The translations under genes were made by a program, and so were the position numbers. Under the pieces are notes generated by a model that worked only from the letters and a program-made list of their open reading frames with translations, did no database searches and was not told the origin of the DNA. Positions 18,596 to 26,677 of a stretch of 64,000 bases of DNA are shown piece by piece. The DNA is from Ruminococcus sp. AF46-10NS (GTDB lineage: Bacteria > Bacillota > Clostridia > Lachnospirales > Lachnospiraceae). The number at the start of each line of letters is the position of its first letter. Position 1 is the stretch's first letter. The stretch lies in contig NZ_QRNF01000009.1 of the NCBI RefSeq assembly GCF_003474435.1, forward strand, positions 1 to 64,000. Direction: 5' to 3'.

Positions 18596-19996
18596 TTATT
18601 CATATACTACTATCGGTACTCCTACGCTAATATTATTGTAAATGATTGCTGCCTGGTCCTTCGGTGTGTTTACACAGCCGTGTGAACCGTTTGTGATGTA
18701 GATCTGACCTCCGAACCGGGATCTCCATGTTGCATCGTGGATTCCGACACCTCCGGAGAAAGGCATCCAGTATGTGACAGGTGCTGCATATCCCGGTCCT
18801 TTCAGAACAGCCGGTGAACGCATGGCATCCAGGGCAAAACAGCCCGACGGTGTTCCATGTCCTTTATTAATACATCCGGTTACTACAGGTGTATCTACCA
18901 GAAGCTGTCCATCTTTATAAAATACCATTCTCTGGTTGGTCAGGTCAATCTCTACATATGTATTTCCTATATCATTGGTGTCACGGCAGAGTCCGCTGTA
19001 AGCATAGGCGGGCTGTCTTACTTCCGTGGTTCCTGCAAGGATCGCATTGTAAAGCCAGTCTGTCTCTGTTGTCTGGTCGATAGCCCAGCCGTAATCGCCG
19101 CCTTTGATGGTCTTCTGACGGCCATCATATGTGGTAAAGGTTCTTGTACATCCAAAAGTATCATATTTATATCCAAGATTATTTACATAGGCTGCTACCT
19201 GGTTCTTATCAATTGTATAATTGCCTTTTTCGTCTTTTGTAAGCCAGTCTTTGATAGTATTGCGGTCCAGCTGCTCGGAGCGGTCGGAAAAATCATAGGT
19301 GATCACACAGCTGGTAAGCTTGTTCATCTGGTCGCAGTCTTTCTTGAGGGTTTTATCATCTTTGTATACAGAAGGCTTCTTGTAGCAGTCTTTCTTTTCA
19401 AGATTGACTGTGGTATCTCCTGCGGAAACTGCCGCACGGATCACTTTCTGTACTTTCTTTGTATCAAGTGTTGTTCCTTCTTTTTCCGGCTGGATCTCAT
19501 AAGTCTCACCGTTGTCTTTGATGCAGGCATCTATTGGTTTTTCCATGTTATCCTTCTGCATACATTTCAGACCTTTTACTGTTTTGGTGAGTTTCTTGTC
19601 ATCATCGTATTCCGTATCTGTATTCAGCTTGTATTTTTTCTGCTGATTGAAAGCCAGGAACCATTTATAGCGGTCCTGTTTCCGAATCAGTTTGGCCGCG
19701 CCGTTATCCGGCTTGTATACAAGGCCTGCTTCTTTTGCAGTGATGCTTTCTTTACCATTGTTTCTTGTCTCTACTGTAAGAACATAAGCCTGAACTTCTT
19801 TTGCAAGGAGTTCTTCTGTCTCATCTGCTGTTTTGTAAGAGCAGTTAAAACCGTTCACCTGTGATCCCGGCAGAAAATGGTCTGTAAAATAGTGCACACC
19901 ATATCCGTAAGCTGCTGCCGTAAGTATCAGCAGGATAATGATCAGTGCAATGACCACTTTTTTCCAGGTTTTCATTTTTTCTTTTTCCTCACCCAT
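18596..19996 (-). CDS. L,D-transpeptidase (YkuD) with peptidoglycan-binding domain
   Basis: 466 aa. An N-terminal membrane anchor (VVIALIIILLILTAAAYGYG) is followed by a large external region of the PG_binding_4 type and a C-terminal YkuD domain with HGTPSGCF and the catalytic SHGCVNTP. Enzymes of this type make 3-3 cross-links or attach proteins to peptidoglycan outside the membrane and resist most beta-lactams. First gene of the ldt-ddl-murF unit, 67 bases upstream of ddl. The start may be 19996 (GGAGAG ten bases upstream) or the internal ATG at 19975. Confidence 0.92.
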   Translation of the reverse strand: MGEEKEKMKTWKKVVIALIIILLILTAAAYGYGVHYFTDHFLPGSQVNGFNCSYKTADETEELLAKEVQAYVLTVETRNNGKESITAKEAGLVYKPDNGAAKLIRKQDRYKWFLAFNQQKKYKLNTDTEYDDDKKLTKTVKGLKCMQKDNMEKPIDACIKDNGETYEIQPEKEGTTLDTKKVQKVIRAAVSAGDTTVNLEKKDCYKKPSVYKDDKTLKKDCDQMNKLTSCVITYDFSDRSEQLDRNTIKDWLTKDEKGNYTIDKNQVAAYVNNLGYKYDTFGCTRTFTTYDGRQKTIKGGDYGWAIDQTTETDWLYNAILAGTTEVRQPAYAYSGLCRDTNDIGNTYVEIDLTNQRMVFYKDGQLLVDTPVVTGCINKGHGTPSGCFALDAMRSPAVLKGPGYAAPVTYWMPFSGGVGIHDATWRSRFGGQIYITNGSHGCVNTPKDQAAIIYNNISVGVPIVVYE

Positions 19997-20022
19997 AAGA
20001 TTGATTCTCTCCGATAGTTTAT

Positions 20023-20061
20023 GACTGCCCGGTATTACATATACAGAAATACCGGGCAGTC
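20023..20061. repeat. 14-bp perfect inverted repeat
   Basis: GACTGCCCGGTATT and AATACCGGGCAGTC are exact complements across an 11-base loop. No T-run is adjacent on the minus strand, so it is not a classical terminator for the aminotransferase gene that ends at 20089. It may be an RNA-stability or processing element between that gene and the L,D-transpeptidase gene. Confidence 0.7.
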
Positions 20062-20088
20062 TGATGTTATCTTTTTCTTGGTTACTGA

Positions 20089-21372
20089 TTATTTCTCCAG
20101 AAGTTTTTCCACGCTCACAAGCTTCACGCAGAGAACGAATACCTCTGCAGCTTTTCCAAGCTCCTCAATGCTTGGGTAGCTTGGTGCGATACGGATGTTG
20201 CTGTCTTTCGGATCATTTCCATATGGATAGGTTGCGCCGGCACCTGTCATAACAACACCTGCCTCTTTTGCTTTGGCAACGATTGCTTTTGCGCAGCCTT
20301 CCATTGCATCAAAGGAAATGAAATATCCGCCGTGTGGTTTAGTCCACTCGCCGATTCCAAGTCCGTTAAGCTCTTTGTCCAGTGTAGCAAGAACCATCTC
20401 AAACTTCGGACGAAGGATGTCTGCATGTTTTCTCATGTGTTCATGAAGTCCGTTGATGTCCTTGAAGAAACGAACGTGGCGGAGCTGGTTCAGCTTGTCA
20501 TGTCCGATGGTCTGTACTGTCATGTATTTGCGGAAATCATCCAGGTTAGCCTTGGATGCTGCAACTGCCGCAATACCGGAACCCGGGAAGCTTACCTTTG
20601 AAGTAGAAGTAAATTTGTAAACAATGTCCGGATTTCCTGCTTTCGCACACTCGTCAAGGATTTCAAGAAGGAAGTCCTGGTTGTCATCATAAAGATGATG
20701 GATGCTGTAAGCGTTATCCCAGTAGATTCGGAAATCCGGTGCTGCCGGTTTCAGATGTGCAAAACGTTTAACTGTCTCTTCGGAATATGTGTAGCCCTGC
20801 GGATTGGAGTATTTCGGAACACACCAGATTCCTTTTACTGTCGGGTCTTCATTTACATATTTCTCAACCATGTCCATGTCCGGGCCTTCCGGAGACATTG
20901 GGATATTGATCATCTCAATTCCGAAAAATTCTGTGATTCTGAAATGACGGTCATATCCTGGTACCGGACAGAGGAATTTCACCTTGTCAAGCTTGCACCA
21001 CGGTGTATTTCCCATAACTCCGTGGGAATAGGAACGTGCGATGGTGTCGAACATTACGTTCAGACTGGAGTTACCATAGATAATGATGTTCTCCGGTTCA
21101 ACTTCAGACATCTCTCCAAGAAGTCTCTTAGCTTCCGGAATACCGTCAATCACACCATAGTTTCGGCAGTCTACTCCTGTCTCACATTTCAGATCTGCAT
21201 CGCCCGCAAGTACTTCCATCATTTTCATGGAAAGGTCAAGCTGATCTGGTGCCGGTTTACCACGGGACATATCAAGTGCCAGACCCTGCGCTTTGATCTC
21301 ATCAAACTCACGGTCGAGTTCTTTCTTTAAATCGAGCAACTCTTCCCTGCTCATCTCACAATATTTTTTCAT
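20089..21372 (-). CDS. pyridoxal-phosphate aminotransferase (MocR-type aspartate aminotransferase family)
   Basis: 427 aa from the ATG at 21372 (MKKYCEMSREELL), with GAGGAG upstream. A fold-type I aminotransferase: YGNSSLNVMFDT, NPQGYTYS, YWDNAYSIHHL and the PLP lysine in STSKVSFPGSGIAAV. The layout matches the Aminotran_MocR group, annotated as aspartate aminotransferase, rather than the shorter AspC type. It would exchange amino groups between aspartate or a similar amino acid and 2-oxoglutarate in the cytosol. Same strand as the cell-wall genes but separated by a strong hairpin. Substrate not certain. Confidence 0.85.
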   Translation of the reverse strand: MKKYCEMSREELLDLKKELDREFDEIKAQGLALDMSRGKPAPDQLDLSMKMMEVLAGDADLKCETGVDCRNYGVIDGIPEAKRLLGEMSEVEPENIIIYGNSSLNVMFDTIARSYSHGVMGNTPWCKLDKVKFLCPVPGYDRHFRITEFFGIEMINIPMSPEGPDMDMVEKYVNEDPTVKGIWCVPKYSNPQGYTYSEETVKRFAHLKPAAPDFRIYWDNAYSIHHLYDDNQDFLLEILDECAKAGNPDIVYKFTSTSKVSFPGSGIAAVAASKANLDDFRKYMTVQTIGHDKLNQLRHVRFFKDINGLHEHMRKHADILRPKFEMVLATLDKELNGLGIGEWTKPHGGYFISFDAMEGCAKAIVAKAKEAGVVMTGAGATYPYGNDPKDSNIRIAPSYPSIEELGKAAEVFVLCVKLVSVEKLLEK

Positions 21373-21647
21373 ATGTTTGCTTCTCCTCTTTTTGCGCACA
21401 GTTTAATCTGCGGTTGCTGTGTTCACGCCTTCTGTTTTTCCTCAAGAAATGTCTGCAAAAATCTGTTACTGTTCACTCCACGCTTCGCGGAATATCTCCT
21501 GCTGAACATTAACAAAAATTCTTCTGCAAAATGTAGCCACTGTTTCACAGAAGCAGGCTTTATCTTCCCTGGCAGAAAATCTCTGCGTACATTTTAGTAT
21601 GGAAAAGCGCTGTTGTCAAATCTTTCGTGGAAAATCCTGCACTTCTC
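21373..21647. other. intergenic stretch between divergent genes
   Basis: The gap between the aminotransferase and methyltransferase genes is 441 bases. Apart from the plus-strand promoter at 21648-21676, no reading frame with a ribosome site, no clear minus-strand promoter and no strong hairpin was found. Confidence 0.5.
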
Positions 21648-21676
21648 TTGCACGAGGGGTGTTTTTCCTCTATACT
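21648..21676 (+). promoter_or_regulatory. promoter of the methyltransferase gene
   Basis: TTGCAC (21648-21653), 17 bp, TATACT (21671-21676); leaves a leader of about 130 bases. Confidence 0.7.
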
Positions 21677-21813
21677 GGTAAAAATGAGATCATAAAACTA
21701 ACCGTAATGATACTCAGCAGCTGTAAAGATACTATAACCGGTACTTTATGGAAATATCACAGGAAGATGCTGAAATCTGATATAAATATGAAAGAAATGA
21801 GGTATATAACATC

Positions 21814-22677
21814 ATGTGGATTGCAGATGGTTGGAAAGATTACGAGGTTATTGATACATCTAAAGGAGAGAAGCTGGAACGCTGGGGGGATTATCTCCTG
21901 GTTCGTCCTGACCCACAGGTTATCTGGGATACTCCGCGTAAGAACCGTGGCTGGAAGCATATGAACGGCCATTATCACAGAAGCAGCCGTGGCGGCGGTG
22001 AGTGGGAGTTCTTTGATCTGCCTCATCAGTGGGATATCCATTACAAGGAGCTTACCTTTAATCTGAAGCCTTTCAGCTTCAAGCATACAGGACTTTTTCC
22101 GGAGCAGGCTGTGAACTGGGACTGGTTTGGTGAGAAGATCAGAAATGCCGGTCGCCCGATCAAGGTCTTAAATCTTTTTGCCTATACCGGCGGTGCTACT
22201 CTGGCTGCAGCTGCTGCCGGTGCTTCTGTTACTCATGTGGATGCTTCCAAGGGTATGGTCAACTGGGCAAAAGAGAATGCTGCCGCTTCCGGACTTTCCG
22301 GTGCGCCGATCCGCTGGCTTGTGGATGACTGCGTGAAGTTCGTAGAGCGTGAGATCCGCAGAGGAAATCATTATGATGCGATCATTATGGATCCGCCTTC
22401 TTACGGCCGCGGACCTAAGGGCGAGATCTGGAAGATTGAGGATGCGATCCATCCATTGATCAAGCTTTGTACGAAGATTCTCAGCGATGATCCGCTGTTT
22501 TTCCTGGTAAATTCCTACACTACAGGTCTTGCTCCAGCTGTGCTGACTTATATGCTGGCTACGGAGCTGAAGCCCTGGAAGGGCAGTGTGGAATCTCAGG
22601 AAATTGGGCTTCCTGTGACAGAGAGTGGTCTGGTTCTGCCTTGCGGAGCATCCGGACGGTGGAGTTCCTCCCGGTAG
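21814..22677 (+). CDS. SAM-dependent methyltransferase (RlmI-like, no PUA domain)
   Basis: 287 aa. The Rossmann methyltransferase core has motif I NLFAYTGGATLAAAAAGAS, the acidic VDASKGMVNWAKENA, and the catalytic-loop motif IIMDPPSYGRGPKGE. These are hallmarks of the COG1092 / RlmI group, which methylates cytosine C5 in 23S rRNA, but the PUA RNA-binding domain found in RlmI is missing. An rRNA or tRNA target is therefore likely but not fixed. Single-gene unit on the plus strand with GAGG before the ATG. A weak GGATG/CATCC hairpin follows the stop. Confidence 0.87.
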   Translation: MWIADGWKDYEVIDTSKGEKLERWGDYLLVRPDPQVIWDTPRKNRGWKHMNGHYHRSSRGGGEWEFFDLPHQWDIHYKELTFNLKPFSFKHTGLFPEQAVNWDWFGEKIRNAGRPIKVLNLFAYTGGATLAAAAAGASVTHVDASKGMVNWAKENAAASGLSGAPIRWLVDDCVKFVEREIRRGNHYDAIIMDPPSYGRGPKGEIWKIEDAIHPLIKLCTKILSDDPLFFLVNSYTTGLAPAVLTYMLATELKPWKGSVESQEIGLPVTESGLVLPCGASGRWSSSR

Positions 22678-22782
22678 GATAGGGATGTTGTGGCATCCTT
22701 ATTAGCTGGCACTTTTTTTGCTGTTGCAAACTGCTGTGAATGGGGATTTTCCTTTCAGGGAGAACACTTTGGCATGGGCAGG

Positions 22783-22864
22783 TTTGCGAGAAGGGGAAGC
22801 ACTCATAGTTGCGAAGGCCGTCTCCCCTTCTCGCGCTCTTCCCCTCCTGGCCACGCCGTTGTTC
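22783..22864 (+). repeat. 82-bp inverted repeat, left copy
   Basis: This segment and the reverse complement of 23379-23460 agree at 79 of 82 positions. Each copy is itself palindromic: GCGAGAAGGGGA and TCCCCTTCTCGC form a 12-bp stem around a GCGAAGGCC-containing loop. It is distinctly richer in G and C than its surroundings. Together the copies bracket the Cys-rich mini-gene, with 514 bases between them. Confidence 0.9.
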
Positions 22865-22978
22865 TGCGTTGTGGAGATGTGATTTTGTATTGACGGGATA
22901 ATGGATTCTACTGTATTGGATATGAAGCGTTGTGCCGATTTTTATCAGGTATTTCTTTATATTTTCTGATTATTTGTA

Positions 22979-23007
22979 TTGAAACGCTTTTTTGATAGGT
23001 CTATAAT
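22979..23007 (+). promoter_or_regulatory. promoter of the Cys-rich mini-gene
   Basis: TTGAAA (22979-22984), 17 bp, TATAAT (23002-23007). It lies inside the inverted-repeat-bounded segment, so flipping the segment would carry promoter and gene together. Confidence 0.85.
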
Positions 23008-23031
23008 ATAGAAAAAAGGAGCGTGATCTTT

Positions 23032-23220
23032 ATGAGTACGGAAACTACGAAGGATACTCTTCCTTTTACCTGCACGCCGGCTTATGACCGGGATGCCTGT
23101 AAGGGATGTGTCTGTTCTACCTGCTATGAACAGGAATTTTGTGACCGGTGCAGCTCCTGTGTAGAGCAGGGACATCGGAAGGAACGATGCAATGCTTATG
23201 AGGGAGCCTACAATTACTAA
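23032..23220 (+). CDS. 62-aa cysteine-rich protein
   Basis: Nine cysteines in 62 residues (14, 23, 26, 28, 31, 37, 40, 43, 53), arranged as CKGCVCSTC, then CDRCSSC and a final C near EQGHRKERC. Such closely paired cysteines suggest a small zinc- or iron-sulfur-binding fold or a disulfide knot; there is no signal peptide, which favours a cytosolic metal site. The ATG at 23032 has GGAG ten bases upstream; a GTG at 23023 is a weaker option. Own promoter and strong terminator, all lying between two 82-bp inverted repeats. Function not known to me. Confidence 0.75.
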   Translation: MSTETTKDTLPFTCTPAYDRDACKGCVCSTCYEQEFCDRCSSCVEQGHRKERCNAYEGAYNY

Positions 23221-23223
23221 CAA

Positions 23224-23283
23224 AAAAAGGATCTGAAAAAGGCAGAACTATTTGTGAAATCTCGCCTTTTACAGATCCTTTTT
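23224..23283. terminator. terminator of the Cys-rich mini-gene
   Basis: AAAAAGGATCTG-AAAAAGGC pairs with GCCTTTT-A-CAGATCCTTTTT, a long two-part stem with T-runs on both strands. Confidence 0.9.
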
Positions 23284-23378
23284 ATTATTATCCACCACCC
23301 AACAGAGCGGCACAGCCTCCCCTCCTCAACACCCCCGAATCCCGCACCCTGTCAGAACATTCACACCCACTACACGCC
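23284..23378. other. C-rich intergenic segment inside the inverted-repeat element
   Basis: The plus strand here is unusually rich in C (CCTCCCCTCCTCAACACCCCC and similar), unlike flanking genes. No gene, hairpin or ribosome site was seen. The unusual composition supports an origin different from the surrounding chromosome. Confidence 0.45.
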
Positions 23379-23460
23379 GAACAGCGGCGTGGCCAGGAGG
23401 GGAAGAGCGCGAGAAGGGGAGACGGCCTTCGCAACTCCGAGTGCTTCCCCTTCTCGCAAA
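23379..23460 (-). repeat. 82-bp inverted repeat, right copy
   Basis: Reverse complement of 22783-22864 with three mismatches. No similarity beyond the 82 bp is obvious on the outer side; on the inner side four more bases (GCGT) match after one mismatch. Confidence 0.9.
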
Positions 23461-23516
23461 TTACCGCCTTCCAAAAGGCCAAACCTTTATCCCAAAAACC
23501 AAAAATAAAAACATAT

Positions 23517-23552
23517 AAAAAAAGACCGTCAGACCAATAAAGTCCAACAGTC
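23517..23552 (-). terminator. terminator of the permease gene
   Basis: On the minus strand GACTGTTGGAC pairs with GTCTGACGGTC (11 bp with G-U pairs), followed by seven T, about 40 bases after the stop codon. Confidence 0.8.
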
Positions 23553-23590
23553 TCAAAAAAGAAAAAAACTCTTTTTATTCTTACACTTTC

Positions 23591-25038
23591 TTATTTATTC
23601 TTAACTTTTTCAAGCATCTCCTCAGCTCTCTCAATCTCACTCTTCTCATCCTTCGGAAGAACAATATTAAGAATAATCGCAAATACCGCTGCCGGAACAA
23701 TACCGGAACCGCCGAAGATCAGGCTGATCGCCTGTGGCAGATGCACCAGGATCGCTGTATTGGAGCCAAGTCCATAACCAAGACCAAGTGCTACGGAAAC
23801 GATCGTAACATTTCTCGGTCCGATCGGCCACTTGGTGATTAACTGGATACCGCTGACAACAATGGATGAGAACATCATAACAGCAGCGCCGCCAAGAACA
23901 CTCTGCGGCATGATGGAGATCAGTGCTGCAAGCTTCGGGAACAGTCCGCATGCGATCAGGAAGATTCCTCCTGTAGCGATACAGAAACGGTTTACAACCT
24001 TATTCATTGCAACCAGGCCAACGTTCTGGCTGAAGGATGTGTTCGGAAGCACACCGAACAGTGCTGCGAAGGAAGATCCAAGTCCGTCACACATAACACC
24101 ACCGGAAAGCTCTTTGTCTGTAGCCTCTCTTCCAAGACCACCCTCTGTGATTCCGGAAATATCACCAACTGTTTCAACTGCAGTTACAATAAACATGATC
24201 AGGATCGGCACGATCGCACGCGCGTCAAATACCCATTTTACAGGCATCAGTGCCGGTACCGCAAACCATTTTGCCTGAGCAACCTTGTCCCAGTTGAGAA
24301 CCCAGGCCTTTGTAGCCTCCACAGTAGCACCTGTGTCATCTACATATGTAAATGTTGTAGGAAGTACCATAGCCATGATACTTACCAGAATGTATCCCAC
24401 GATAATACCGATGAGGATTGAAGAAAAGCTTGTGAAGCCTTTTGTTCCATGCTTCAGTACAATGATCACGATCAGAACTACAAAGCCTACGAAAAGGTTT
24501 TCAAGAGAACCGTAATCCTTTGCGGAGCTTCCGCCACCGAAAGAACTGATTCCCACACCGATCAGTGAAAGACCGATTGAAAGTACAACCGTACCTGTTA
24601 CAACAGATGGGAAAAATTTTCTCAAGGGCTTCAGAAAGCTTCCCAGAACAGTCTCAAAAAGACCGCCGATAAAGCAGGCTGCCATGATCGAACCATAGGC
24701 AACAATACCATTTCCCATGACTCCGGCAACACTCTGACATACACCGATGAAGCCTGAACTTGTTCCCATAACGATAGGAAGCTTGCCACCGATCGGTCCG
24801 ATCGTAAAGACCTGTACAAGTGTAACAATTCCTGCGATCAGCATTGCATTCTGAAGTAATGCAACCTGAAGATCCCCTCCTGCTTCGATCCCGCAGCTGC
24901 CGTAATGATCAGAAGCGGGGTAAGGTTACCCACAAACATGGCAAGCACGTGCTGCAGTCCAAGGGGAATTGCCACCTTAAGAGGTGGGCGTCCGTCCAGC
25001 TCATAAGGGCTGGCTGTGTTTTTCTCCTGTTTTTCCAT
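23591..25038 (-). CDS. NCS2 purine (xanthine-type) permease (frame broken)
   Basis: About 482 aa, a membrane symporter of the nucleobase-ascorbate/NCS2 family with 12-14 hydrophobic segments. Signature residues: TAVETVGDISG, with the substrate-binding Glu, and NTSFSQNVGLVAMNKV, which is typical of xanthine/urate carriers rather than uracil carriers. The start at 25038 (MEKQEKNTASPYELDG) has GGATGG seven bases upstream. The frame breaks near 24895: the N-terminal part reads LLIITAA then nonsense, and one extra T in the coding strand gives ITAACGIEAGGDLQVALLQNAM, joining both parts. Likely a sequencing error. It has a promoter, a structured leader and a terminator hairpin ahead of the coding region. 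Purine salvage is the probable role. Confidence 0.88.
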
Positions 25039-25080
25039 AATGAATCCATCCTTTCTTTCCCTATGTCCTGACGATAACAT

Positions 25081-25121
25081 AAAAAAGAAGGCAGTTATAC
25101 CCACTGCTGAATATAACCGCC
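25081..25121 (-). terminator. attenuator in the permease leader
   Basis: On the minus strand GGCGGTTATA pairs with TATAACTGCC (one G-U), followed by TTCTTTTTT, between promoter and start codon. Just upstream, ATAAC could instead pair with the GTTAT of the terminator's 5' arm, which would make an antiterminator. Confidence 0.8.
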
Positions 25122-25202
25122 CTGTTATCTGTCAGTACACGTATCGTGTCTCTTCTGTTTCGACACTCTTATCTGAACTGTTATTTCAGACTCCTGAAAA
25201 AC
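25122..25202 (-). ncRNA. structured 5' leader of the purine permease gene
   Basis: Between the promoter start point and the attenuator the RNA can form TTTCAG-GAGT-CTGAAA (perfect 6-bp stem) and a second domain in which CAGTTCAG and CTGACAG enclose GTGTC/GACAC. The arrangement of structured domain, possible antiterminator and terminator is that of a riboswitch or protein-controlled attenuator. Conserved purine-riboswitch bases and the PyrR loop were looked for and not found. Class unknown. Confidence 0.45.
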
Positions 25203-25208
25203 GGGTTC

Positions 25209-25237
25209 ATTATACAGTATCCCAACATCTATATCAA
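25209..25237 (-). promoter_or_regulatory. promoter of the purine permease
   Basis: On the minus strand TTGATA (25232-25237), 17 bp, TATAAT (25209-25214), just after the radical SAM stop codon. Confidence 0.85.
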
Positions 25238-25244
25238 GTGTTAA

Positions 25245-26621
25245 TTAACAAGTTGTTGATTTTTTTGCAGCTTTTTTTGCCTGGCTCTCACTCCAGAGCT
25301 CATCGGCCTGTTTCTTCCATACCTCTGCATAGTGATCACACTTTGCACAGAGATGCTCCGCTGTCTCCGGAGACTGAAGATCTGTAGATTTCGCTCCTGC
25401 ACGCTCAACCATCTTGCGGAGAAGCTCAGGATTCTCAAGCATCGGACATGGACGAAGCATATTTTTGTTGAACGGCTGACCCTTGTGATACTCCATAAAG
25501 ATCGGGCTCTTCAGCGCCTCAAGGAGTGTACATTCTTTAATGTTCGCATTGGAGAAATGAATGAATACACAAGGATCAACATCCCCGTTTGCATTGATAT
25601 GGAGGTAACGACGGCCACCTGCGATACATCCGCCTACATACTCTGCATCGTTCTGGAAGTCCATTGTGAAGAGAGATTTTGTGGCACGGAATTTTCGGAC
25701 GCTGTCGTACATTTTGATTCTCTGCTCCGGTGTGGGAAGGAGATCTGCTGCTGCATCATTTCCAACCGGCATATAGTGGAAGAACCATGCGAAATAAGCT
25801 CCGCACTCGATCAGATGATCAAAATACTCCTCACTGCTTACTGCATCTACGTTTGCAGATGTGTAGCATGTGGAAACACCGAACGGAAGTCCGTGACTCT
25901 TCAGAAGCTCCATGGCATGCATAACCTTCTGGTATACGCCATCTCCACGACGTCCGTCTGTAGTAGCCTCTGTTCCCTCAAGGCTGATAGCTGGAACAAA
26001 GTTTTTCACACGGAGCATTTCCTGACAGAATTCTTCGTCAATAAGAGTTCCGTTTGTGAAGGAAAGGAACTCGCAGTCAGGGTTCATCTCGCAGATCCTG
26101 ATCAGGTCTTTTTTGCGGACCAGTGGCTCACCGCCTGTGTAGATGTACATATAGGTTCCCAGTTCTTTACCCTGTTTAACTATGGAATCAATCGTCTCAA
26201 GATCCAAGTTCAGCTTGTGACCGTACTCAGCTGCCCAGCATCCTGTACAGTGAAGGTTACATGCGCTGGTAGGGTCAAGAAGAATTGCCCACGGTACATT
26301 GCAGTCATTCTCTTCTGATACCTTTTCCTGTGTTGCGCTTCCCTTAAGACTGGCATTTACAATAAAGTTACGGAAAAATGTCTGACGTACACCTGCATCC
26401 AGCTGATACATACGAAGGATCAGCTGATACCAGTTATCCTTTGCCTCGATGGAATGACGGATAGCATTTCTCTGTCCTGCATACCAGCCATCTGGTGTTA
26501 CTTTATCAACCATTTCCATGATCTTCGGTATATTTGTCTCCGGATCCTTCTCAAGATAATCCAGTGCTTTTGTTACGGTAGCTGCGATCGCTGCCTGTTT
26601 TGCTTTGTCTACGATTCCCAT
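25245..26621 (-). CDS. radical SAM protein with SPASM-like C-terminus
   Basis: 458 aa. The radical-SAM cluster motif CNLHCTGC is at about residues 119-126 and is followed by YIYTGGEPLVRK (SAM-binding GGE) and an AISLEG strand. The C-terminal third holds further cysteines (GCIAGGRRYLHINANGDVDPC, RPCPML, HLCAKCDHY) that look like a SPASM-type auxiliary cluster domain. The N-terminal 100 residues are an added helical domain. Such enzymes modify peptides or proteins, or build cofactors or lipids. No precursor-peptide gene is visible nearby and the adjacent DUF308 gene gives no clue. Function unknown, class certain. Confidence 0.88.
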   Translation of the reverse strand: MGIVDKAKQAAIAATVTKALDYLEKDPETNIPKIMEMVDKVTPDGWYAGQRNAIRHSIEAKDNWYQLILRMYQLDAGVRQTFFRNFIVNASLKGSATQEKVSEENDCNVPWAILLDPTSACNLHCTGCWAAEYGHKLNLDLETIDSIVKQGKELGTYMYIYTGGEPLVRKKDLIRICEMNPDCEFLSFTNGTLIDEEFCQEMLRVKNFVPAISLEGTEATTDGRRGDGVYQKVMHAMELLKSHGLPFGVSTCYTSANVDAVSSEEYFDHLIECGAYFAWFFHYMPVGNDAAADLLPTPEQRIKMYDSVRKFRATKSLFTMDFQNDAEYVGGCIAGGRRYLHINANGDVDPCVFIHFSNANIKECTLLEALKSPIFMEYHKGQPFNKNMLRPCPMLENPELLRKMVERAGAKSTDLQSPETAEHLCAKCDHYAEVWKKQADELWSESQAKKAAKKSTTC

Positions 26622-26677
26622 ACTCTATTTCCTCCTATGTTATTATCTAAAGTGATTGGTTATTTTTATGTTTATGT

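Noticed and set aside
16042..19996. Vancomycin-resistance cluster
   Set aside because: Ddl and MurF occur together but there is no vanH, vanX or vanS/R partner, and the ligase reads as a normal D-Ala-D-Ala enzyme.
21599..21964. 121-codon plus-strand frame ahead of the methyltransferase
   Set aside because: It starts upstream of the promoter and overlaps the true gene start in another frame; the sequence is not protein-like.
22783..23460. CRISPR array or tandem repeat
   Set aside because: There are only two copies, in opposite orientation, with a coding segment between; no regular spacers exist anywhere in the window.
25081..25202. Purine riboswitch or PyrR site upstream of the permease
   Set aside because: The conserved three-way-junction bases and the PyrR loop consensus are both absent, although the position would have suited either.
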